Shown here piece by piece: positions 39,492-48,493 of a DNA stretch of 64,000 nt. The number at the start of each line of letters is the position of its first letter. The stretch's first letter is position 1. The position numbers and the translations under genes were made by a program. The notes under the pieces are model-generated. The model had not been told where the DNA came from. It searched no databases and saw only the letters and a list, made by a program, of their open reading frames with translations. Origin of the DNA: Mesorhizobium sp. (GTDB lineage Bacteria > Pseudomonadota > Alphaproteobacteria > Rhizobiales > Rhizobiaceae); NCBI GenBank assembly GCA_019635735.1, contig JAHBYX010000001.1, positions 186,001 through 250,000 of the forward strand, read 5' to 3'.

Positions 39492-40703
39492 ATGGATGTC
39501 GAGGCAAGAACCCATGTCGGGATGGCGGCCGAAATGATGCCTGGCGAAAACCAGAAGGCGAATTGGCGGAGCGCCCTGCGGCTGCTCGCGCCGGCGTTCG
39601 GTTTGCTGGCCGGCCTTGCCGTTTCCGCGACCGATGCAGCTGCGCAGTCGCGTGTCTGTCGACAGCTCGAATCCGAGCTTGCAAGCATCTCGTCCGGCAG
39701 CTCGGGCAGCCCGGCACAGGCCCGCAAATACGACCAGGCGATCGAGAAGCAGCGTGCCAATCTGCGCAAGGGCGAGCGCCAGTTCCGCCGCGCCGGTTGC
39801 GGCGGCGGCCTGTTCTGGCGCGACAGCGGCGGCGGCTCGTGCGAGGCCATCGCCCGTAGTCTCGACCGGATGGAGCGCAACCTCGCCCAACTCGAACGCA
39901 CCCGGGCGCGGATGGGCGGTGCGGCCGGCAATCCGCGACGCGAACGCGCGCGGATTCTCGCATCGCTCGACGCCAATGACTGCCGGTCCATTCGCAGGGA
40001 GACTCCGGATATCGCTGCGCGTCAGCCGCGGGGCAATCTCTTCGACCAGCTCTTCGGCGGCGGCATCAGGCGTGCCGAGCCGCGAGAGGACGAGGAATTC
40101 CAGGCCTACGACGGGTCGGCGCGCGTGCGCACGATCATCGGCGGCAGCGGAAACATGTTCGAAGTTCTCCCCGGCGGCGGCGGCAGCTACCGGACGCTGT
40201 GCGTGCGCACCTGCGACGGCTACTACTGGCCGATCTCCTATTCCTCGTCGCGATCCGATTTCCAGCGCGACGAGCAGAACTGCCAGACCATGTGCCCCGG
40301 CACCGAGGTGAAGCTCTACTCTCACCGGGTTCCCGACGAGGAATCCGAGAACATGGTCGATGGATTCGGGAGCCCCTACACGGACCTGACAACCGCGTTC
40401 AAATATCGCGAAGTGGACTTTGTGCGGCCGCAGGGCTGCACTTGCACGCAGGCGAAGAAGAATTTCACGGTGGTCTCCGGCGAAGGAGCGATGAGCACGC
40501 GCGCGGACGCCGATAAACCGTCTACAGACGTTGTCTCGACGCAACCGGATCCGGCTGCAGACGCGAAGCAGAAAGCGGAAGACAAGCCGGAAGCAACGGG
40601 CGATCTCGCCGAACGCAAGGTCAGGGTCGTCGGGCCCGCGTACCTTCCCGACCCAGGAGAGGCAATAGATCTGCGAGCTCCGGCCCAGACGGCAATCCAG
40701 TAA
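39492..40703 (+). CDS. DUF2865 secreted protein
   Basis: A 403-residue exported protein of the DUF2865 family. A signal peptide ([22 protein letters not shown]) follows an N-terminal extension, so the true start may lie further downstream (ATG 39522 or 39537). The mature part has a helical Glu/Arg/Ala region, a Cys-rich core ([34 protein letters not shown]) and a C-terminal RKVRVVGP...[12 protein letters not shown] segment. Function is unknown. Its last 83 bp overlap the 3' end of gltX on the other strand. Confidence 0.82.
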   Translation: MDVEARTHVGMAAEMMPGENQKANWRSALRLLAPAFGLLAGLAVSATDAAAQSRVCRQLESELASISSGSSGSPAQARKYDQAIEKQRANLRKGERQFRRAGCGGGLFWRDSGGGSCEAIARSLDRMERNLAQLERTRARMGGAAGNPRRERARILASLDANDCRSIRRETPDIAARQPRGNLFDQLFGGGIRRAEPREDEEFQAYDGSARVRTIIGGSGNMFEVLPGGGGSYRTLCVRTCDGYYWPISYSSSRSDFQRDEQNCQTMCPGTEVKLYSHRVPDEESENMVDGFGSPYTDLTTAFKYREVDFVRPQGCTCTQAKKNFTVVSGEGAMSTRADADKPSTDVVSTQPDPAADAKQKAEDKPEATGDLAERKVRVVGPAYLPDPGEAIDLRAPAQTAIQ

Positions 40704-41994
40704 GCGCCAGCCGGACCGGCATGAACAAGGCCTTGCCCTTGCGGCCGGACGCCGCCTTCACCTGATCCATCCACGTCCTGAAAGTCGTTCCGTCCCACGG
40801 CTCGGGCGGGAGCAGGTCGAACGCGCCACGGACGAAGTCGCGGTCTTCGTCGGATAGCTCGGGCTTTTCGATCGGGCCTTCGGCGACGATCCGCCACCAG
40901 GCCACGGCATCGGCGAGCCGATCGAGATTGCCGCGCACCGCCAGCCAGAACGGCTCGGCCTTGGCGCCGGCGATGCCGAGCGCGGCGAGACGTTCTGCGA
41001 CTGCGGCGAAGGCCATACCGTGCAGCAGCGTCCGGTTGAGGACGACGAGGTCGGCCGGATCGAATTTCGAGGCCGAGCGGGAGGTTGCGGAGAGGTCGAA
41101 GCGGCCGGCGAGGTCGGCCATGTCGCGCGCGGCGACGACGTTTTCCGATGTGCCGGTCAGGAAGGCGAGCGACGCCACCGCCATCGGCTCGATGCCATCG
41201 GCGCGCAGGCTGGCGATCGACAGGGCACCGGTACGCTTTGACAAGCCCTCGCCCGTCGCCGCGGTGAGTAGATTGTGGTGGCCGAAGGCGGGCGGCTCGG
41301 CGCCAAGCGCCTTGAAGAGCGCGATCTGGACGCCGGTGTTGGTCACGTGGTCGTCGCCGCGGATGAGATGGGTGATGCCAAGGTCGATGTCGTCGGCGAC
41401 GGAGGGCAGCGTGTAGAGATAGGTGCCGTCTTCGCGCACCAGGACAGGGTCGGACAGCGAGGCGAGGTCGACGGTCTCCTCGCCGCGGACCAAATCGTTC
41501 CACCTGATCTCCGTGCGCCGGGGCGAGAACGGATCGGTATCGAAATTCGGCAGGAGAAAACGCCAGTGCGGCCGGCGGCCCCCGGCTTCCAGCTTTGCCC
41601 GGTCGTCGGCCGTCAGCTTCAATGCTTCGCGGCCATAGACGGGCGGCAGGCGGCGCGTGAGCCGGATCTTGCGCTTAAGGTCGAGCTCTTCGGCGGTCTC
41701 GTAACATGGATAGAGCAGGCCCGCGGCCTTGAGCTTTACGACCGCTGCTTCGTAGATTGCGAATCGCTTTGACTGATACTCGACCGCGACCGGTTCGATA
41801 CCCAGCCAGGCGATATCGGTCAGGATGTTGTCTGCGTATTCCTGCCGCGAGCGCTCGACGTCCGTGTCGTCGAAACGCTGGATGAAGCGTCCGCCGTTGT
41901 TCAGGGCGAACAGCCAGTTGAACAGGGCCGTGCGGGCATTGCCGATATGGATATTGCCGGTCGGCGACGGCGCGAAGCGGACGGTGACGGTCAT
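40621..41994 (-). CDS. gltX: Glutamate--tRNA ligase
   Basis: A 457-residue class I synthetase charging tRNA-Glu (and probably tRNA-Gln, as in alphaproteobacteria with GatCAB). The HIGH-like motif is PTGNIHIGN, the KMSKS-like motif is GLSKRTG, and the Glu-specific [10 protein letters not shown] block is present. A C-terminal helical anticodon domain ends PLLGREGT. The ATG at 41994 overlaps the stop of the upstream MFS frame by four bases (ATGA). Its end overlaps the DUF2865 gene by 83 bp. Rhizobia often carry two gltX copies; this is one. Confidence 0.94.
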   Translation of the reverse strand: MTVTVRFAPSPTGNIHIGNARTALFNWLFALNNGGRFIQRFDDTDVERSRQEYADNILTDIAWLGIEPVAVEYQSKRFAIYEAAVVKLKAAGLLYPCYETAEELDLKRKIRLTRRLPPVYGREALKLTADDRAKLEAGGRRPHWRFLLPNFDTDPFSPRRTEIRWNDLVRGEETVDLASLSDPVLVREDGTYLYTLPSVADDIDLGITHLIRGDDHVTNTGVQIALFKALGAEPPAFGHHNLLTAATGEGLSKRTGALSIASLRADGIEPMAVASLAFLTGTSENVVAARDMADLAGRFDLSATSRSASKFDPADLVVLNRTLLHGMAFAAVAERLAALGIAGAKAEPFWLAVRGNLDRLADAVAWWRIVAEGPIEKPELSDEDRDFVRGAFDLLPPEPWDGTTFRTWMDQVKAASGRKGKALFMPVRLALTGLPSGPELADLLPLLGREGTRARRP

Positions 41995-43234
41995 TGGCGC
42001 GACGTATCGGACACCGGCCTGCTTGACAAGTTGCGTACCCTGACGCGCCGGGCGACATAAGCCAGCACCAGAGAGGCGGGGAAACAGTAGAGGCCCATCG
42101 CGACAAGCTGCGCGGGATAGCCGACGCCGATATCGATCAGGTATCCGGTGATGCCCGGTCCGGCTGCGGTCGCGAAAACGGTGGTGGCGACCATCATCGA
42201 GCGGATCGCGCCGAGATGCCTGAGCCCGTAGACCTCCGGCAGTACCGAACCCAGGGTGGTCGTCGCCGCTCCGCTGGAAGCTCCGAGCAGCGCCATCGCG
42301 GCGAAGGGCGTCCAGGTGGCCGTCTGCATGCCGAGAAGGAGGCTTGCCGCGCCCAGGGGAAGCAGGACGAATGGAATGACGGCCAGGCCAGAGAAGCGAT
42401 CGATCAGATAGCCGGTGATAAGCGTCGACACGCTGTTGACGCCGGCCCAGACGACGAATGCCGACGCGAAGATGCCCAACGACCAGCCGCGCAACTCCAC
42501 CAGATAGACCTGGTGAAAGAAGATGACCGTGACGATGAACCCCGGCGCCATGAAGCCCAGCATGGACAGATAGAAGATCGGATCGCGCAGGACTTCGGCA
42601 CGCGTCCAGTCGCGCGCGTCGACGACACGCGGATTGACTTCGGTCGCGCGCGGCACGCGCTCGATCCGCGCGAACCACCACACCGCGGGCAGCGCGACGG
42701 CGAGAACCAAGGCGGCGAGCACCAGCCAACCCATCCGCCAGCCGATCACCGCCGATAGGGCGACGAAACCGGCGATCAGCACGGCTTCACCGGCATTGTG
42801 GCCGAGGATGACGAGCGACAGCGCCTTGCCGCGCTGCGCCGTGAACCAGCGCGCCGTCGCGGTATAGGCGACATGCGGAACATCCCCTGGCCGAAGAGGC
42901 GCAGCAGATAGATGGCGAGCGTCAGGCCGATCGCATGCGGTGACAGCGCCATCAGCGAGGCTGCCGCCGCCAGCGCCGGGATGATGATCAGTGCCACCTT
43001 GCGCACCGTCAGCCGATCCACGATCACGCCCAGGTGGGGCAATGTGAAAGCGCTCGCCAGTGTGCCGATCATATATATCAAGCCCCACTCGCCGTTTCCG
43101 AGGCCGTATTCGGAACGGATATGCCCCGCGGAAGCGCCGATGAACGACGTCTGGCCTGCGGTCGAGAAGAAGGTCAGGACGAAGGCCGCCGCGACCCAGC
43201 GCGCATTGTCACGGAGGAAGATCAGGAAAGGCAT
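41991..43234 (-). pseudogene. MFS transporter broken by a frameshift
   Basis: Two overlapping frames together make one roughly 413-residue, 12-helix MFS transporter. Frame A (start 43234) runs from MPFLIFLRDNARWVAAAF to LLRLFGQGMF. The homology then continues in frame B from [33 protein letters not shown] to the end at 41991. The switch is at about 42,876, after the GMF codons, and is explained by loss of one base. Frame A alone would end in an Arg/Ser-rich tail at 42776. It may be a true pseudogene or a sequencing error. Its stop overlaps the gltX ATG. Confidence 0.82.
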
Positions 43235-43315
43235 GGTCGGACCGGTTTGCTGCCGGTAGACCGAAAGCAGATCGGAGACAATGCACCAGCTCCATTGGAC
43301 CTCGGTCCAGAGCCC

Positions 43316-44995
43316 CTACCCCCGATCCCTGAACCGGTTGGTGATCGGATAGCGCCGGTCGCGGCCGAAGTTCTTCTTGGTGATCTTCACGCCGGGTGCT
43401 GCTTGACGGCGCTTGTATTCGGCGACATAGAGCAGGTGCTCGACGCGGTGTACAGTCTCGCGGTCGTGTCCGCGCGCGACGATGTCGTCGACGCCCATCT
43501 CGTTCTCGACCAGGCATTCGAGGATGTCGTCCAGTACCGGATAGGGCGGCAGCGAGTCCTGGTCGGTCTGGTTGGGTCGAAGTTCTGCCGACGGCGCCTT
43601 GTCGATGATGTTCCGCGGAATCACCTCGCCCGAAGGGCCGAGCGCTCCGGGCGGCACGGTCGTGTTGCGCCAGCGCGACAGCGCATAGACCTGCATCTTG
43701 TAGAGGTCCTTGATCGGATTGAAGCCACCGTTCATGTCGCCGTAGAGCGTGGCATAGCCGACCGACATCTCGCTCTTGTTGCCGGTGGTCACGACCATCG
43801 AGCCGAACTTGTTGGAGATCGCCATCAGGATCGTGCCGCGGGCGCGACTCTGCAGGTTCTCCTCGGTGATGCCTTCCTTGGTGCCCTCGAAGATCTGGGT
43901 AAGCGCGTGACTGAAGCCCTCGACCGGCTCGAAGATCGGCACGATGTCGTAGCGGCAGCCGAGCGCACGCGCGCAGGCCTCGGCGTCGGTCAGCGAATCC
44001 TTCGACGTGTAGCGGTAGGGCATCATCACCGCGCGCAGCCGCTCTTCGCCCAGCGCATCGACGGCAAGCGCCGCGCAGATCGCTGAATCGATGCCGCCCG
44101 ACAGTCCTAGCACGACATCCTTGAAGCCGTTCTTGTTGACGTAGTCGCGCAGGCCCAGCATGCAGGCGCGGTAGTCTGCCTCCTCCGTCTCCGGAATGCG
44201 CGACATCGGTCCGTCGGTGCACTGCCAGCCGCCTTCCTCGCGCTTCCAGGTGGTGACGACGACCGTTTCCTCGAACTGGCTCATCTGGAAGGCCAGCGAC
44301 TTGTCGGCATTGATGGCGAACGACGCGCCGTCGAAGATCAGTTCGTCCTGGCCGCCCATCTGGTTGGCATAGAGCATCGGAAGGCCTGTTTCGATGACCT
44401 GCCTGATGACGACCTGGTGCCGCACATCGACCTTGCCGCGATAGTAGGGCGAGCCGTTCGGCACGAGGAGCATTTCCGCTCCGCTCTCCGCCAGCGTCTC
44501 GCAGACGCCCAACTCGCCCCAGATGTCCTCGCAGACCGGGATGCCGAGACGGATGCCGCGGAAATTGACTGGACCGGGCATGTCCGGTCCCGCCTGGAAG
44601 ACGCGCTTCTCGTCGAACTCGCCGTAGTTCGGCAGGTCGACCTTGAAACGCTCGGCAAGGATCTTGCCGCCGTCGGCGACGATGATGGCGTTGTGGATGC
44701 CGCTCTTGCGCTCGAGCGGTGTGCCGATGATGATTCCCGGGCCGCCATCTGCCGTGTCCGCCGCGATCTCGCCCGCCGCTTTCTCGCAAGCCGCAAGGAA
44801 GGCGGGCTTCAGCACCAGATCCTCCGGCGGATAGCCAGCTAGGAACAGCTCCGTGAGGAACACGAGGTCCGCGCCGTGGCGCGCCGCTTCCTCGCGCGCA
44901 TGGCGCGCCTTGGCGAGATTGCCGGCGATGTCGCCCACGGTCGGATTGAGCTGGGCAACGGCGATGCGGAGGACGGAGGGGGCAGACTGGCTCAT
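43316..44995 (-). CDS. nadE: Glutamine-dependent NAD+ synthetase
   Basis: Makes NAD from deamido-NAD, ATP and glutamine. The 559-residue two-domain enzyme has an N-terminal nitrilase-type glutaminase (about 1-260) with Glu in TELFLAGYPPEDL, Lys in RFKVDLPNYGEFDE and nucleophile Cys in GIPVCEDIWGE. The C-terminal N-type ATP pyrophosphatase domain has LGLSGGIDSA, TGNKSEMSVGY and PSAELRPNQTDQDSLP. The length is normal for the glutamine-dependent form. It precedes the broken MFS gene by 81 bp on the same strand. Confidence 0.96.
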   Translation of the reverse strand: MSQSAPSVLRIAVAQLNPTVGDIAGNLAKARHAREEAARHGADLVFLTELFLAGYPPEDLVLKPAFLAACEKAAGEIAADTADGGPGIIIGTPLERKSGIHNAIIVADGGKILAERFKVDLPNYGEFDEKRVFQAGPDMPGPVNFRGIRLGIPVCEDIWGELGVCETLAESGAEMLLVPNGSPYYRGKVDVRHQVVIRQVIETGLPMLYANQMGGQDELIFDGASFAINADKSLAFQMSQFEETVVVTTWKREEGGWQCTDGPMSRIPETEEADYRACMLGLRDYVNKNGFKDVVLGLSGGIDSAICAALAVDALGEERLRAVMMPYRYTSKDSLTDAEACARALGCRYDIVPIFEPVEGFSHALTQIFEGTKEGITEENLQSRARGTILMAISNKFGSMVVTTGNKSEMSVGYATLYGDMNGGFNPIKDLYKMQVYALSRWRNTTVPPGALGPSGEVIPRNIIDKAPSAELRPNQTDQDSLPPYPVLDDILECLVENEMGVDDIVARGHDRETVHRVEHLLYVAEYKRRQAAPGVKITKKNFGRDRRYPITNRFRDRG

Positions 44996-45042
44996 GCGGG
45001 AGGCTTAGCGTGGCACGCGTCGGCTGACAATCTGCGCGACGC

Positions 45043-45756
45043 TCACTCTCCCATATAGGCCGCCAGCTCCTCCGGCGCGTGGTTGATGCCGGTCGACATG
45101 GCGAGGATGCGCGAAATATGCGTTCGACAGAGGCCTGTCGCGTCGGCCCATTCGTTTACCTGCCACTGGATTCGCGCCAGATCGCCCTTCGAGGTCGGCT
45201 GCTCGGCAATCTGGAGCCCGGCCTCGCGCAAAGCCGCCGCCATGTCGCGCGAGATGATGAAGGCGTCCCAGCCGATGAAGCGCAGGAAATACTGGCCCGT
45301 GTTGCCACCCAGCCGCGAGCCGTGCCTGGCCAGATAGGCCATGAGCCCGATCTGGTCGTCCGCCGGCCACTCGGCGAGGAAGCGGCCGAAACCGCCATGT
45401 TCGCGCGAGACATTGTCCACGAAGGCGGCATTGTCGCGCACCGACCTGATCTTCTGGGGGTTGCGCACGATGCGCTTGTCGGCAGCGAGATCGTGCCAGA
45501 ACTCGTCGGGCTGGAACAGCAAAGCCTTCGGCTCGAAGCCGAGGAAGGCCGCCTCGAAGCCCGGCCACTTCGCCTCGATCACGCGCCAGACGAAGCCGGC
45601 GGAGAAGATGCGCGCCGCCATCTGCGACAGGATGCGATCGTCGGTCAGCGACGCGAGCTTCGCGTTGTCGGGCGGGGTGCCGAGCAGGCGCGCCAGAACA
45701 TCCTCGCCGCCTTTCCGCAGGGCCGCGCGGGCACGGATCGCGGCAAAACTCTCCAT
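45043..45756 (-). CDS. DNA-3-methyladenine glycosylase I family protein
   Basis: A 237-residue helix-hairpin-helix glycosylase-like protein of the Adenine_glyco family. Core segments are ARIFSAGFVWRVIEAKWPGFEAAF, FEPKALLFQPDEFW and GQYFLRFIGWDAFIISRDMAAAL. The classic Tag N-terminal Cys/YHD-EWG segment and C-terminal HxxxC zinc ligand are not visible, so this is a divergent branch whose substrate is uncertain. GGGAGAG precedes ATG 45756. No LexA-type box was found upstream. Confidence 0.85.
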   Translation of the reverse strand: MESFAAIRARAALRKGGEDVLARLLGTPPDNAKLASLTDDRILSQMAARIFSAGFVWRVIEAKWPGFEAAFLGFEPKALLFQPDEFWHDLAADKRIVRNPQKIRSVRDNAAFVDNVSREHGGFGRFLAEWPADDQIGLMAYLARHGSRLGGNTGQYFLRFIGWDAFIISRDMAAALREAGLQIAEQPTSKGDLARIQWQVNEWADATGLCRTHISRILAMSTGINHAPEELAAYMGE

Positions 45757-45850
45757 TGATTTCTCTCCCGAACGGGGCTTTGTGACGGCGCAGCCGCCAT
45801 TGTCGCCAATCGAACGACCCTTGCCAAGACAGCGCTGCGAGGAGGTCAGC

Positions 45851-46411
45851 ATGAGCAGGACGATCGACGAGCTTTCCACCCGCTGGCTGAAGCGCAATCT
45901 CGACAGCCTGAGCGAGGAAGAACTGCACGTTCTGCAGAGCGCGCTCGACCGCAAACCTGTCTCACGCGACATGAACGAGGATTTGGCGGAGCAGGCACAT
46001 TTCGGCGACCGTATCGCTGACGCCATAGCGCGCATCGGCGGCTCCTGGACCTTCATCATCAGCTTCGTCCTGTTCCTCCTTGTCTGGACGGTCGGCAACG
46101 TCTTCCTGCTAACCCGGGACGCTTTCGACCCCTACCCGTTCATCTTCCTCAATCTCATCCTGTCGATGCTAGCGGCGCTGCAGGCGCCGATCATAATGAT
46201 GTCGCAGAACCGGCAGGCCGCCCGCGACCGCCTCGATGCGGCGCATGACTATGAGGTCAACCTCAAGGCCGAGATCGAGATCATGGCGCTGCACGAGAAG
46301 CTGGACGAACTGCGCCGGCGCGAGATCCTTGCACTGCAGACCGATATCGCCGAGCTCTCCGCGCATCTGAAGCGCATCGACGCCCGCCTTGGCTGGACCG
46401 CCAGTCAGTGA
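45851..46411 (+). CDS. DUF1003 membrane protein
   Basis: A 186-residue protein with two membrane helices (TFIISFVLFLLVWTVGNVFLL; FIFLNLILSMLAALQAPIIMM) and the DUF1003 core MMSQNRQAARDRLDAAHDYEVNLKAE. A charged C-terminal coiled-coil stretch follows. Function is unknown. A strong AGGAGG site precedes ATG 45851. Its TGA overlaps the GTG start of the DedA-family gene by four bases, so the two are co-translated. Confidence 0.88.
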   Translation: MSRTIDELSTRWLKRNLDSLSEEELHVLQSALDRKPVSRDMNEDLAEQAHFGDRIADAIARIGGSWTFIISFVLFLLVWTVGNVFLLTRDAFDPYPFIFLNLILSMLAALQAPIIMMSQNRQAARDRLDAAHDYEVNLKAEIEIMALHEKLDELRRREILALQTDIAELSAHLKRIDARLGWTASQ

Positions 46412-46986
46412 TCGATCTCCTTCACACCCTGGTCGAGCGGTACGGGCTGCTGGCCGTCTTCGCCGGGTGCCTGGCGGAGGGTGAAAGCGCTGCGATCTTC
46501 GGCGGCTTCTTCGCGCATCAGCGGGTGTTCGACGTCTGGGCGACGGTGGCGGTGACGTTCACCGGCGCGTTTCTCGGCGACACGGCGCTGTTCCTCGCCG
46601 GGCGGCGCTTCGCGGACCATCCACGCGTGCTGGCACTGCGTTCGCGTCCGGGCTTCAGTCAGGCACACGGCATGGTCGAGCGGCATCCGAACATCTTCAT
46701 CCTCTCCAACCGTTTCATCTGGGGCCTGCGAATGGTCGGCGGCGTGGCCGCGGGGCTGTCGTCCGTTTCCGTGCCGCGGTTCCTGACGCTCAACGCCGCC
46801 TCGGCTCTTGCATGGGCCTGCATCTTCGTCAGCATCGGCTACTTCTTCGGCCTGGGCGCAGAACATCTGATCGGAGATGCGCTGGTGAAGCACCAGCGAT
46901 TGCTCATCGGGCTGGCGCTTGCGGCGGCAGTCGCCCTGACGGGACTGGGAGTCGGACGGCGCTATCTGAGGAAACGGGCCCGCTAA
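46408..46986 (+). CDS. DedA/VTT family membrane protein
   Basis: A 192-residue inner-membrane protein of the DedA (VTT) family. It shows the early acidic pair LAEGESAAIFGGFFA, FTGAFLGDTALFLAGRRFA, and the Arg-containing loop LSNRFIWGLRMVGGVAAGLSSV, which are DedA hallmarks. These proteins are linked to lipid scrambling and proton-coupled homeostasis. The start is GTG 46408, overlapping the DUF1003 stop. Confidence 0.87.
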   Translation: MIDLLHTLVERYGLLAVFAGCLAEGESAAIFGGFFAHQRVFDVWATVAVTFTGAFLGDTALFLAGRRFADHPRVLALRSRPGFSQAHGMVERHPNIFILSNRFIWGLRMVGGVAAGLSSVSVPRFLTLNAASALAWACIFVSIGYFFGLGAEHLIGDALVKHQRLLIGLALAAAVALTGLGVGRRYLRKRAR

Positions 46987-47064
46987 GCTGCAGCAGACAG
47001 CTTGCGCGGAAAATCTCGCCCGCTACCATCGGGGTCCAGGATTGCATTCCAGACCGGATTCCAG

Positions 47065-47544
47065 ATGTTGCGTACACTCCTATTGTCTGCCGCGATCTCC
47101 CTGCTGGTTCCGGCGCCCGCAATCGCGCAGCAGACGAGCAACGCCCCCGCGCCGGGCGCGGAACCCCGTCTCGCGTCCGGCACCATCACCGGCACGCTCA
47201 GTTACCCCAGCGACCACATTCCGCGCGAAATCCACATCTGCGCCGAGGGCGTCGAGAGCGGGAAGATCGCCTGCACAAACGAACACATCACCCAGACGGG
47301 CAAGGACACGCGGACGACCTATCGCCTCGAGGTGGAACCCGGCCCGTACTACGTCTATTCCATCCTGCCTGAAAGCGCTGACTTCGATCCGTCCAGCGGT
47401 GTCGACTACCGTGCTTACTATTCTGAGTTCGTCACGTGCGGATCGCAGGCGAGCTGCCCGTCGCACGAGCCCATCGTGGTCGAGGTCCAGCCAGGAAAGA
47501 CGGTCGAAAGGATAGATCCCAACGACTGGTATGCCCCGAACTGA
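47065..47544 (+). CDS. Secreted protein, unknown function
   Basis: A 159-residue exported protein with a clean signal peptide (MLRTLLLSAAISLLVPAPAIA). The mature part starts with a Pro/Ala linker, then a predicted beta-rich domain with four Cys residues that could form two disulfides (EIHICAEG, KIACTNEH, FVTCGS, ASCPSH) and a GPYYVYS strand. I do not recognise a family. ATG 47065 is chosen by the signal peptide; an in-frame start at 47002 is less likely. It has no operon partner. Confidence 0.7.
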   Translation: MLRTLLLSAAISLLVPAPAIAQQTSNAPAPGAEPRLASGTITGTLSYPSDHIPREIHICAEGVESGKIACTNEHITQTGKDTRTTYRLEVEPGPYYVYSILPESADFDPSSGVDYRAYYSEFVTCGSQASCPSHEPIVVEVQPGKTVERIDPNDWYAPN

Positions 47545-47668
47545 TCTCGTCTGCGACTGCTGATCGGTGTCGTCGTCTCGGTATCCAGGCGGCAATCGGC
47601 TTCACGCCCGGCGCGGATATCTGCCCGGAGTTCAAACCGGCAGCTAGGCTCAGTGCAGCCTCGCTACG

Positions 47669-47956
47669 TCAGCATTTTCCCGCCTGAACGGCTCGCAGCC
47701 GCGCTCTCGCCTTCGTAAGCTTCAGCTTGGCTGCTTTCTGTTGCGCAGCGGTACCCTTTCGCTTCTTGATCGTGGCAAGCGAGCTCTCCGCCTTGCGCAC
47801 ATCAGCCGAGGCACCCCCGACGAAATGGGCGCATGCTGGTCTCGGGGGCAGGAGCATCAGCTCCGAGCCTCCTCCTCCGTCACTGGCGCGTGATGAATTG
47901 GGTCCAATGGCGGCGACAAGAACAAATGCACTGCAGAGAGATGCTATCCTCTTCAT
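47669..47956 (-). CDS. Small secreted Lys/Ala-rich protein, unknown function
   Basis: A 95-residue protein with a signal peptide (MKRIASLCSAFVLVAAIGPNSSRA), a short Gly-rich and Cys-containing segment (PPRPACAHFVGGA), and a Lys/Ala/Gln helical tail ending AVQAGKC. Two Cys in the mature part may pair. A good GGGGAGGA site precedes the ATG, which supports expression. No family is recognised. An imperfect dyad (48017-48029) lies upstream. Confidence 0.65.
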   Translation of the reverse strand: MKRIASLCSAFVLVAAIGPNSSRASDGGGGSELMLLPPRPACAHFVGGASADVRKAESSLATIKKRKGTAAQQKAAKLKLTKARARLRAVQAGKC

Positions 47957-48016
47957 GATGTTCCTCCCCAGCGGGATGGGAAGGATAGCACGCCGGGATG
48001 GTCGAACAAACAGATA

Positions 48017-48029
48017 TTACGTAACGTAA
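48017..48029. repeat. Inverted repeat TTACGT-A-ACGTAA
   Basis: A 13-base dyad with perfect 6-base arms lies in the 125-bp gap between dgkA and the small secreted protein gene, 61 bp before the latter's start. It is a possible operator; no clear promoter hexamers surround it. Confidence 0.35.
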
Positions 48030-48081
48030 GATTTCGTGTGCGACGTTCGCAAATCGAGTGTCGACATCGTCAACGAGATCA

Positions 48082-48441
48082 TCAAATTGACGTTCCTGCG
48101 ATCTTCTCCGCGACCGCGAGCAGCCAGACGCCGCCGGCGATGACGATCGAAATCAGCACGGCGAGAGAGCCGCAATCCTTGGCAAGCTGGATGTCGGTGT
48201 TGAATTCGCGGCTGAAGGCGTCGCACGCCGCTTCGATGCCGGTGTTCAGCACCTCGACGATGATCAGCAACAGGAGTGAGCCGATGAGGAGGGCGAAACC
48301 GCGCCAGCTGTCGGCCAGGAACCAGGCGACCGGCACGGCGGCGCCAAGCAGGAAGATCTCCTGCTGGAAAGCCTTCTCGGAGCGGATCAGCCGGCCGAAG
48401 GCGCGCAGCGAGTTCCGGAAGGCATTGACGAGACGTTGCAT
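48082..48441 (-). CDS. dgkA: Diacylglycerol kinase DgkA
   Basis: A 119-residue integral membrane kinase that phosphorylates diacylglycerol, recycling it into phospholipid synthesis. It has three membrane helices and the family signature EVLNTGIEAACDAFSREF followed by AKDCGSLAV. ATG 48441 has GGAG upstream; TTG 48447 is an alternative. It follows the DODA-type dioxygenase gene by 52 bp on the same strand. Confidence 0.93.
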   Translation of the reverse strand: MQRLVNAFRNSLRAFGRLIRSEKAFQQEIFLLGAAVPVAWFLADSWRGFALLIGSLLLLIIVEVLNTGIEAACDAFSREFNTDIQLAKDCGSLAVLISIVIAGGVWLLAVAEKIAGTSI

Positions 48442-48493
48442 CGGCAATCTCCGCCCGACAAACCGGGCGGAGATCGTTTAGCCGATTTCACTC

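Noticed and set aside
45757..45850. LexA box upstream of the Tag-family glycosylase
   Set aside because: GAAC occurs twice in the gap but no second half-site lies at the 7-base spacing.
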